Assembly (NCBI RefSeq): GCF_015832195.1
Contig: NC_052031.1
Coordinates: 13,703,850-13,767,849 of the forward strand
DNA from: Motacilla alba alba
Lineage: Eukaryota > Chordata > Aves > Passeriformes > Motacillidae
Length of the DNA: 64,000 bases
Direction of reading: 5' to 3'
Shown here: in pieces, positions 40,301 through 52,300 of the stretch
Position numbering within the stretch: the first letter of the stretch is position 1
How the letters are laid out: each line of letters starts with the position of its first letter
Translations under genes and position numbers: made by a program
The notes under the pieces: model-generated
Databases searched by the model: none
What the model was told of the DNA's origin: nothing
The model's input: the letters and a program-made list of their open reading frames with translations, nothing else

Positions 40301-43300
40301 GCAAATTTTCACAAAAGTGTGGTGGGATTTACACTTCTGTGATTTTGTCAAAATTTGCACTTCTGTGATTTTGTCAAAATATGGATTCCTTATGCTGATA
40401 GCTGCTGGCAAACTTGCATTGGCCAGAACCCCACCAGTTCCTGGACCTGTGTAATGGTGGTCGTTTTTTTGCTTCAAAAAAAAACAAACCTGTGGGCAGC
40501 TACAGAAAAAGGGAAACAACAGAAAATAGGCATTCTGTCTAAAAGACAAGAGTGCTACAGGAGCAGTAAAATGATTTTGCATGGTTTACTTTAATTTTAG
40601 AACTGAGGTTTCCTTGTCAATAAGAACTGCTCTTAGCTGTTTCGTCTGCCAAATTAAAAAGCATTTTCTTTCCTGCACAGGATAAGATTGTTGTCAAGCC
40701 TTTGTTCCCTGTGTATGTACAATGTAAGAGACTACATCAAGTAACCAGTTCCTCCAGGAACCTCTCTGAAGAGACAGCCAGCAGTGGATGCCTGTGTGTT
40801 AGTCCCACTGCCCCAATGTTTATGAGGCTTCCACAGCAAGATAGAGAGCTCAGAAGATTAGGATTTAAATTTGTATGCGCCACCATTTAGTAACAACTTG
40901 GCTCCTGGGCAAACACTCGTGGCTGGACCTAATACCTTTCTTTAATGTCTGCAGGCATGAGCTCAGGTAGTAACTCAAGCTATTACTGTTAGCAATTGCA
41001 GATCCTTGTTGAGCCCAGAAAGGGCAGCATAAATAGCCAGCTCATTACACAAGCTTTGACTTGACTAGGTAGAAGGTCAAGACCTTATCATCCAAATGAA
41101 TAAACTTTCTGCTCTAAAGGGGAAGAAATTTTGTTGGCAGAAGTGTGAGCATATAGAAAAAGCCTGGAATTCAATCCTGGAATTGACTGTTAGTCTGTGT
41201 TATTCCTACAGAACAGTTCTACATACCCAAGGGGCAAATCCCCTTACAGAAGGCTGAAGAGAGTAATTGTCATCATGTGTACTGTGACTTCATGTATGGA
41301 CATACAAATATGATTATGTTCCTTTCTGTTTAGATGACTGGAACTATTGATCTAGAAAATCCAGATAATCCAGGAGTTGAAGTTTATACTTTGACTGTCA
41401 GGGTGCAAGATATTGCCCACCCTAACTACTCAAGCAAGTATCCTTTTTACATTTCTTTTGATAGTTTTCTGTGCTGTAACAGCATAGAGAGAGGAATACC
41501 ATATGTATTTTGAATATACGCATGAGAAAATTTCACAGCCATACTTAACTATGATTTAATCTTCTGATTTAATCTTCTGTTATATTTCCAGATATCATCT
41601 ACATTTACATCAGGATAAAGCCAGTGAATGAATTTTTTCCAGTCTTCCGTAATTTATCTTACGTATTTAGTGTTTCAGAAATTACTAAAGGTACAGTAAG
41701 TAGCACCTAAATGATAGAAATAATGTTGCCATGTTGTTAAGTGCCTTTTTGCTCCAAATGAATTTTCATATACGTAGATGAGGCTCAAAGTTCCAGTTCA
41801 AATAGGGTCTCCACCATACAACCACCTACTACCCTTAAATAGACTAAACTGGCAAAAACTCCAATTCTACAGATGGAAGCTGAGACACAGACAAATCCAG
41901 CAATTGCACAAGAAATCTGTGGCAGTGCCAGGAACTGAACTTGGATGTCTTGTTTTAGACTGTCTTTCTGCTCGTGCTAAATTAGCCTTTTGGAGGGGCT
42001 GTGCTGGTGCACAGAAACCTTTACAGACTGATACAGATGAGTGAGGACTCCCTTGGCCCAGCCATGGAGCACTTCTGCTGAGGTTCTCTACACACTCCTG
42101 TATTTTGGTATTTACTGCTAGCAGCCCATGTACAGGGGAGCCATAGCACACCACAGGGAAACAGTGTTTATCACACCATTGCTTAGATTTTCTTGAATGA
42201 AAAACTCTAACCAAATCTTTAGCTCAGTTTCATCTGTACCTTCTGTTACTTTAAATGTTAATGAAATATGGATTTTCTGTCTCTCAGTTGGATCCAGCAT
42301 TGGAAGAGTGCATGCCATAGACAAGGACTGGCCACCCAATGTCATCACTTACTCCATTGTAGCTGGAGCTGGCACCAGGGATTACACAAATATCTTCTGG
42401 ATCAGCCCAACAAAAGGAGATGTGAGGATTTTAGCTAGGTTAGACTATGAAACAACTCAGAAACATATTTTCACAGTACAGGCCTCAGACCAAGAGAAGT
42501 CTACAACAGCATCAGTGAGTAAATCCACTCCACTACTTCACCTTTACCTACATCTTTCTCTCTTCTTCCTAGCAAGAACAGTAAGACACTGGGCAAAGCC
42601 CTTTCTGTAAAAGGCAAGTGCAACCCTGCCCAGTTATATATTACTCAGATGAAAGAGGTGTTGTTTACTCAGTCTTGGTTTATTTCTCACAAAAAGGATA
42701 AAATAGTATTTTAATATTTTTAACTATGGTGTTTGCTTCTCAGACCCTTTTACTTATTTTACCTGGAAAATAGAAAAAGAACAGGGTCTTGAGGCCAGGT
42801 AACACAATGTAATTGTAGCCATGCTTAGTGGCAAACTCTCTTTGGAGTCTTTGTAGTGTCCCTTGGCCCTCAAACATACTTTTGATTTTGTTAGTCCTTT
42901 TTTTCCCAGCAAAGTGTCCAAAGTAATGTGAGAATTGTGTTGCAGCTTATCAGAGCTGTGTTTTCATGGAGTGGTACAGAGAGGATGTGGACAGGAGGTT
43001 GGCTTGGTTGGCCTCTTGGGTTAGTGTCAGAGGGCCAGCCCAGTAGCTGTGTCCACTTGGCCTACTGGAATTGTGCCTTGCCCTGACCAAGATCTGCTTT
43101 TTTCCCTGATGGTGCTGTCTGGCAGGAGCCAAGACCATGCCAGGTACCAAGACAACCTTTAACAGCAGGGTTGGGCTTAGGTTTTCTGCCCAGACCTATT
43201 TTATTCAAAGAAAAAGTATAGATGCTATATTCACAAAGGTATTTTATAGGAACTTTTTTCAGAGAATCCCAGTGTCCTTCACAGACAGGCTCCTTTTGAC

Positions 43301-46300
43301 TTCTTTCCATGCTATCTCCCTCATGACTGCTTTGCAATTGATTTTTACACATCTCTTGGGGGTGACACAGGTACTAGGCTTGCTTTTCATTCCAGCCAAG
43401 CACCACCCATAGAGTTGCTATCTAGGAGGTATTTAATCTCTTTATCATCTATAATGTTTCAAGGTGATGATTAATGACAATTTAGCATCAGCAGCTTTCA
43501 ACAAAGTCAAGCTTATCTGTTGCCTGACAAACAGATATTAGAAGAAAGAACTTTGGGAAGGGTAACCTTTTTCTTTTAGCTAACTAATCCCAGGTGACAT
43601 CGAACACATCTGGTTCTACTCAAGGTGCTCCTACCCATGCAGGAGGCCATTACCAGCATTTCTCTCTCACTGGGAACAGTCTATAAACACTTATCCTTCC
43701 ATGGATCTTACTCTAAATGGTTATTAAATATGCTGAGAAGCATAACTAATGATTGTGAAGCAAACTGAGAGTTTTGGAAGGGAGTTTAATGATTAGGAGT
43801 TTAATGATTCTGTGGTACTGTTATTATTTCTCATTTTAACTAGAACACAGTTCAGATTGTTCAAACAGACTTATCAGCTTGAAAACCCTTCACTTTTGGA
43901 AGATGGCTCAGTTTATGGAACCTGTTCCCGGAAGAACGCTGATCACAAGAAGAACTGAAGGACAAATGATCACAGATATTTTCTGGCAGGAGCTAGGTTG
44001 GAAGGCGACTTCAGTGCTCTTCAACTGTTGTTGATCAAAAGAACAAAATGGGCAAAAGCAAACAGTTTCTGAAATTAGCAAAATTCTGTCTCAGCACATT
44101 GAAGCAGCTTCAGCTTGCTACTGCTCTTTTCTTCCAGGTAACTGTGAATGTTTTGGAAATAAATGATGAAGAACCAGTTTGTTCACCCAATTTCTTCTCA
44201 CTTCAAATCCCAGTCAATTTAGCTGTTGGGACCAATATTAATGGCTTCAGGATTGAATGTCAAGATCGTGATTCTGATCCCAGGTCTTTCCGTTACTTCA
44301 TTAATGAAGGTACTGTGTCACAGTGGGTGAGCTGGGAACAGTGGGAAAAAATACCAAATGCTGATAGTTCACTTATATTTATAAACAAATAGCTAACATA
44401 GTTTGTGTGCTAATTTCATGGTGAGCTAGCTGTAATCCACAAGTTCTGCATATCATTACATTGATCCTCTTCACAAGCTGGTTACTGGTGCTACAGGTGC
44501 TAGCAGCTAGAACCACTCCCTGGCAAGGCCAGACTGCCTGCCATATTAATTAATAGGCTATTAGTTACACAATTGACAAGAACTTCAGAAGAATGAGCTG
44601 GAATGGTGTGCAGTGTCAAATTTCCCTTCCAATTACAGGTGAGTAAATCTTGAGAAATGATGGAAAGTTCTGTATTTCTGCATATCTCACCATCACATAG
44701 ATGCTGTGCAGTGCTCAAAACAACTGCTCGAACCTGCATGTTGTAGGTCCATGCTGTGTGCAATCAACCTTCCTGTTAAAAATCCTTCTTTGAACCTCAT
44801 GATCAGCTGCATCCACTTGGAGAACTGCAGTGGTATGGGATGACATGCAGATTCACAAAAGTGGAAACACACTCTCTTGGGGCAATTCCTTCTTTTGATT
44901 GCTGTGAAGGAGGGAGCAGATTGTCTAGGTGCCAGTAAAAAGCTGTGAACATCAAAAGAGAATCTCTGTCCTGCTGCAGCTCCTTGGTGCCACAGAAGGA
45001 GCTCTGCAGACATGGTATTGACACATGATTTGATACAAATGGCATGGCTGTGTTAGTAAATCAGTGTCTGGCCACAGGCCCAGTCCTGGTGCTAGCCCAG
45101 AACTGAGCTGTGTCATGCATTGGCCTCTGAGCCACAGAGCAGCTCATGACCCTTTTTGTGCTATAAAACAGGCATGGCCTTCAAGGACATGTCAACTCTT
45201 GATCTCTGTGGGTCCACAAGAGCAAAACCAAAGCACACTTGGTGCTTTTTCAAGGCTCTGATTTCCTGTTTATGTGGTCTGTCTGGATTCTAACAGCTGG
45301 AGCTGGTCTGCCTGCAGCCCGGGCCATGAGCAGCTCTCCAGCCACAATGGACAGAAAGCAAAGAGTGGGGACCCAGCATTTCTGAACTCTCCTCCCTGCC
45401 CCGTGGTGCTGATAAAGCACTGGAGGCAATGAGTGTCACTGAGCCATTAACTCTCTTCAAAGGCCACTGCCTCCGGGCAGATGGAGAAGCCATGGAGAGG
45501 AGCTGGAGCAATGCTCCAGGGACATCCCAGTAGTGGAATGAGCCCTGCCACAGTGCAGGGTCCTCACCCCAGCTGGTGTTGTTGGGTGCTCCCCTGGTTG
45601 TGAGTTCAGGTCATTCAGGTGACCTCTTGCGTGCCCTATGGCTCTGAAGTGTTTCTGCAGCCTCCTCTCTGCTATGTCCCCATAGAAAGTCTCATTCTAG
45701 ATTGTAATGCTTTTGTGACTGCATTGGTTTAAATTATTTTGTGTGGTACAGGGAAGATCAAGGAGCCCTTCTTGTCATTGACATTTTACCACACTTCACC
45801 ACTTGTTACACACATTTACTTTAATGTGGGATTAAAGTGATTTTTTTTTGGTATTACCTTTTTGCAGGCAATGAGAACAGTCATTTCACCTTTTCACCAA
45901 GTGCTGGCTCCAACACATCTCGTCTGATTCTTGCATCAAGATTTGACTATGAAAGTGGGCTTGATACAAACTGGGTTTACAGTCTGCGTGTCCACATAAC
46001 AGATGACAATTTAGTATCTGCCAGGGACAAAACTACACATTTAACTAAAACTGGAACGGTGACTTTAAGCATCAGAGTTATCCCAAACCCAACGACTGCC
46101 ACAACCACTACGGTAAGTTCACTAAAACTTATGTCCAGTTCTGCATTTCTTTTAGGGGTTAATCTCCATAGGAGTAAGGAGAAGAGGATAGATGTATGCA
46201 AAAGGAAAGCAAAACCCTAGAGTGCATCTAGTCCTGGGAGGTTCTGAGCCTTTTGCTCTTATGATGAAGCCAGAGGTGGTTGATGTGCTTAGTGTCACGG

Positions 46301-49300
46301 AGGATTAGTCCCAGGTACAGTCATAACATGTGTTTTGTATTTCAGTTTCTAAAACAAAAAGGGCAGCAAGCCAAAGGACTGGGCACGCTGCCATTACCAT
46401 GCAACTGGAAAGTTAAAGATTTTGGCAGCTTTATTAATAAGAAAAGAGCAGGGATTAACCTTTGCCTGGAACCTTAAAATTACCTCATGCATTTTGCACC
46501 ATTCCTTTTTTTATTCATAACTATTCACTCCCTCATGTGCCTTGCCGTTTTGTGTGCTTCTTTATCATTGGAGCACATTAATCTGTGGCTATCAAAGTTG
46601 AAACAGACAACAAGAACAAGAACAACAACAACAACAAATCCTCATCACTTAAAAGGGTCTCTTTTCCAGACCTGAGGTCACAGTCATGTAAAACTTGGAG
46701 CAGCATGTCAGGAAATGAAGCAGTTTTGCACAGCCTCAGTGTGTCACTGTAGTTTCAGCAGATTTCAGACAGCAAATCCAGAGAGGTAGGATGGGTCTTT
46801 CCTGAGCTCCATGTCCATGTGATGGCCCATAGCTGAGCTGAGTAAGCCTGCACAGCTTTTGGCAGCCCAGGTGGGATCTGACGTTGCACAGCCTGTGGAG
46901 CTGTGTCCCAGCAATACTGTTCACCTGTCCACACAGCCATCCCAGTTGAGCTCTGTCTTACCAGTTCAATTCTGAAGCTGATTTCCATCAGGCTGGTGCA
47001 GGATGTGTGGAGAGCTTGCTTTTGTCTTGCCTGTAGATGTGACACAACCTGAGGGCATGGACCACTCTGTTTCTATCCTTGTACCGGTCACCCCTTCACG
47101 CCTTGCTGCACCATCTTCCATCATCCACAGTCCATCCATTCTCTGCCTGTCTGCAAATGGCATTATCCTTTTCTCTCTTGCATGCAAGAATGAAAATATG
47201 GGTATCCAAGTGAAGTGGTAAAGAGGCCTTTACTGTAAAATGGTCTAGATCTTCTAGAGGCTTCTGGTAACTGAGCCGGAACCAAAGGATCCTGCAAACA
47301 GCACATACAAGTCTGGTTGCTTTGCTGTGAACATGCTTAAATCCAAATTTTCAGACTGATTAATAACCCTATTCTTATCTAATGCTCTTTTGGGAAGGAA
47401 TAAATGATTTTTTCACTGCCCTCTACTCCCCCAACTTGATGTGGAAATGAAAAGTTAAGCTGAATAAACTTATTCTGTATTTCTTTCCCGTGCTTCACCA
47501 CAACTACAAACAGTCTCAACCACATACCACAGCATTAAATCTGTCTCCCCAGAGATATCAGCCTTCCACTTGCAGGCTATTTTCCAGAAGAGCACTTCCA
47601 ATACAGCAAGTTCTCCCAATACTACTCTTTGCATGGGTTCAGTGCAGCAGCTCGCTGAGTCAGAAACTGGAAAGCTGGTAGTGTAGAAAAGAAAGCCCAT
47701 TACAAAAAGTGACTTCAGTCCAGGTGAGGAGAAGGTTGTGGTGGTGATAGTGAGATTATTTGAGCATTTCTCTAAGGATTGAATGTATCTTTTTTTTGAC
47801 AAGACTAAATAGATTATTTTAAAATTATCCTTAAACTGAAAAAAAATAGATACCCTGCTCAATTTCATACTCAACATGATTACAAATGTCTTACAGCAAA
47901 TTGAATAAAAACTTCAGTAGGTAATCAAAAGTAATAGTACCACACTAGGTAATGAACTAGGTAGAGTGAATGAGTAATTTTTGAAATGTGTGAGAATAGT
48001 TTCATGACAGGACCTTAATGAATGAGCTGTTAGCACCAAGTGATGTGCCAGCTCAGAGATGTGTCTCCTGACACTCAGGAAGATGTGGGAGATTGCAACT
48101 GCTCAGGAAGTGTGGTTTTTCCTTCTGGAACAAGTCACTGGGTAAAAAAGAAGGAGTTCCATTTCTTTTTACAATAACCCAGTTCCTTAGGGTTCAACTC
48201 CTCTTACAAAGCAGTCTGAATGACTATTGCAGCAAGGATGACCTACTTCTGACTTATCTAGTTTTGCCTTAGGTAAAAAGAAAACAGTGTCTCAGTAAAG
48301 GCAGTATTCCCTGAACTTGCCCTCCCTCCGCCAGTGTGCTTACAGCCTCTCAGGCAACCTGAGGCTTTTAAAGCCACCATGACATGCTTGTTTTAACATA
48401 AGATCTTGAAACATGACCTGGAACCTCCCCTTTTCCTTGTGTTTTCCATTTCACCCACCTTTGGTTGCCCCAGGAGCTCAGTGGTCCATCCCATCCATCT
48501 GAGCTGCCCTGCAGTCAGCAGGCAGGCACATGGCGTGAGTCACTGCCTCCCTGCACCTCCCTGTGCCCATCACCTGCCGAGCCCCGGGGCGAGCCGGGGT
48601 GCCTCAGTGCAGAAGTTCAGACAGATGAAAGGTGACGCTGGTGTCAGCACCCAGCCCTGAGGAACTCTTCCTGTCTTGTTTCCAAAGCCTGGCTTCACTG
48701 TTGTGACAAGAAGGGAGAACCTCTACTCTCCGTCGGCGTGGTACGTGCCGTTCGTGGTCACGCTGGGCTCTTTGCTGCTCCTGGGGCTGCTGGGCCACCT
48801 GGGGCTCCTGCTGCTGACACGGCTCCGTGGCTGCTGCCCCCCGGCAGGGAAAGCACGCGGCATCCCTCTGTGAGTCCCCAATGGCACTCTGGGCAAGTCC
48901 CAGCATCACCCGGCATTGACAGAGATGGCTCAGGCCTCTGTGCAGTGATGGTATCAGTGCTTTGAAGCTTTCCTGGCAGTATGGCCTGTACTGCAGTAAA
49001 TGCTAATACAGCGATATTAACGGGTGTTAATGATAGGAACTCAAGGAAATGTGTCCATGGCATTCTTTTCATGAGTTTAGTAACATTAACATTAGCAGAA
49101 GGTAGAACTGGAATTGGCAGCTATAACCTCTAAAGGCAGCTATGCTCTTGAGGCTCAGTTGGAGCCTGTGCCAGACTGTGCTGACCACAAATATTTTGGT
49201 TTGTATTTGACCCCCTCTCCCATCTAGGTGCTTACTGGATGCATTTTCCTCCCTCAGCTACAAATCCCAGTGTCCTTTGCAAATATTGGTGCTCGTGCCA

Positions 49301-52300
49301 AATTCATTGTTCTGGCAAAACTTCTGCAGATTTCCTGGAGTTTTACCAAGCCAGTTACAAGGCTCTGGCCCATAAAGCTTACCTCTAAGTGTTCATGCTT
49401 GGCAAAAGGCATGGAAGCACCTGGGACCAGCTCTGAGTCACTGTGGGAAGTGGAGAGATCCCTGCTGGCTGCTTTCTCAGTGGGCTGGAGCCAGGCTGCC
49501 TCTAAATTGACTTCGTACTTCACAAAACAAAGATACGCAGCCCTTTAAGTGGCTGGGATTTAAAAAAAAAAAAAAAAGGATTTCTACAAGTATTATCAGG
49601 ATTTGGACATCAATTTAGAAGTTACATTAAATGTAAAGAACTACTAAATGACTGTGACTATAGTGTGTGCAAGGCATTAAATGGTTGTGATAAAAATGAC
49701 AAATGAATCTAAGATACTGCTCTTATTTATTAATTGGGCAAATTATTTATTGGGAACCGGAGTCTTCCATTAAAAAGTAATTTCTATATTTTCAAAAACA
49801 TTTATAACCTTTCAAATATTTTAACAGGCATTCTCTGAGCACATCAGATCCAAACAATTGACCTTCCTCCCAGGATGGAAAATGACAATATCTGAAAACA
49901 TATTTTTCCAGATTATATAAATCCATTATGCTATCATCAATAAGACTTTATTATTTTAAGAGCATTCCTTCTTGAAGAAGTGTTAGGGTAATGCTCAGGA
50001 CTGTTTTCCTGTTTGAAAGCAGCATTAAATGATGCAGGCTTTCTGTGAAAGCAAAATCAGAAACCAAATAAATCAAGCAAATCTCAGAACTCAAGGAAAC
50101 ACATCCTTCTTGCCAAGTGAAAGAGAATGAATTTTTTTTTTTTTTTGTAGAGAGAACCATGACATTTGTTAACTACACTCTTAATCTTCTTTTCATTACA
50201 GGATAAATGCTCCAGGTGTGTACCTCTTTTCTATATTTTAATGCTTCAAAATAAGACCTTGTTTATGATTCTGTGTGAAATCTGTAAATTAATTTCTAGA
50301 TAGAAATTTGAAACAGTAGAAGGGTACTGAGATTAAATAATCCTGGCCAATTATGGGAGGCCTGACAAAGTGATTTCATGGCCTTTTTGGTCTTCAAATC
50401 TACTGATTATTAGGCAAAATCCAAATTCAGAGTAGTCTGGTATTCTGGCATAGACACTAAAGAATTACTGTATTTTTCACATTCAATTTATATGCTATCT
50501 GTTAAAAAATAATTCCAGCCATCTATAGCACCTTCAAAGTCCTCTCCACTCCAACTCCCTGTTCTCTGATCACTTCTCTGATCACTTTTCTGACCATTTG
50601 CTCCCTTGGCACCATTATTTCACATATATAAAGATTTATTTTGAAGTATTGGTGCTTTCAAAAGGGTTTGTATAGCCTAGCAGGGAGATAAATCACACAT
50701 GGAAGAGCATGGCTTTTTAAGCAGTCTAGTTCTTTTTAGTCCCATTACATTTCTGCTAGATTTCTGCTACATTTCTACACCTCTACATTACACTGCTCAT
50801 ATGGGCTGAGTAGCACCCTGCTATTGTAATTCCCTTTTCCTCAGTCAGTATCTCCCAACTGGAAAAAAATGCAGGACTAATAAACCCCACAAAATTAGCT
50901 GTTCTCTTGGTTGCCCAATTTGAGACATTTCAGTGTTGGCTGATTTCCAAAAAGTGAGCGCTTTTTGCTTTCTGAAAAACTGGTTCCCAAATGCTGGGCA
51001 GAAAAGGCCAGACAGAACAGGTTTCCCATCAGTGCTCAGGTTGAGATCCACCTGCAGCACTTCAGAGTTTTGCACACCTGGCTGGAAAGCACATTTCTGG
51101 CCAGGCACAGTTCTCCAAAGAAAGGCCATTAAATAAGTTGGCAAGGAGTGAGTGAGAAGAAATCATAGCAACTAGTTGGGTACCATCCATAAATCCGTGC
51201 TGTTGAGATGCCCATGGCACTGCTGCTGTATTTGTTTGCATGTGGGATGAGCTAATAGTGTGGTAAATTCACACACAACCAAACTGTTCTTCAATCTGAA
51301 TTTTACTTGACTGAAAATGCAGCTCTTCCATGTTTTGTCTCCAAGCCAATATTTGACACAAGCTTTGCAACCACAAGCATTTGTGTATAATAATAATAAA
51401 AAAATAAATATAATAATATTAATAAAATAATATTATTCTAACTATTAAATATTAATAAAATAATAAATACAATAATAATAAATAATCTGCATTTCTAGTT
51501 CAGATATTCCCAAAGGTGAATTTCCGTATTTGTTCATATTATTTAGAAAGGGAAATTTGTTTAATAGCAATTACTATTCATTCAGTACTGACTTTTCAAG
51601 GCTAGTCTTTTGATTAGTCACTGGCAACTGTGGATTCTCACTCAGCATTTGAGAAGAAATAGGACTCGTTTAAGATGTCTCAGCATTTGAGTAGAAAGAA
51701 TGCTTATTTCTTTGAGGAAGTCTTGACTTTAGTGTTTACAGTCACTATCAGAAAATTCTGATTATTAACAATGTGCATTTTCCTTTCTGTAGAAAAGAAG
51801 AAGCCTAAGAAAGAAGTAGTTATGGTAAGTACTGCTGGCCCCAAAGGAAACCCCGGGTTTCCTTTCCCCATCATGCAATATGACCATAGGACCCTTTCTA
51901 TGAGTGGTGTCTGTTTTCCAAAGAGAATACAGAAATGACAGGCAAGGAAATAATGATTGCCCTCAAGTGCAAAACACTTCACTGTCCCAGCTGGGCTCTG
52001 TGTTTGGAGGCAATGAGGGGTGTGAGGGGTGCTCACCTGCACGGGGGCCCTGGACTGCAATGACCCTCGTGGGTCCCTTCCAACTCAGGATATTCTGTGA
52101 ATCTGTGCAAGGCCCTTTGATTAGTGAACTCCCTCTCCCCAATTTTTTCAGAGAGGGGACTCCCAAGCCTACTCTTGGTGGAGGAGGTCCTCTTGTGGTA
52201 ACACATGTGGAGGCATTTAGCATGTCAGAACTTATTAATTCTCCTTTAAATATCTAGTGGGGAAGCCCTGCACCACAAATGGCTCTTGTTGCCATTGGAC

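Noticed and set aside
41434..41442. GT at 41,438-41,439 as a normal donor for exon 10
   Set aside because: It would leave in phase 2 and give a frame with no similarity to CDHR3 in exon 11.
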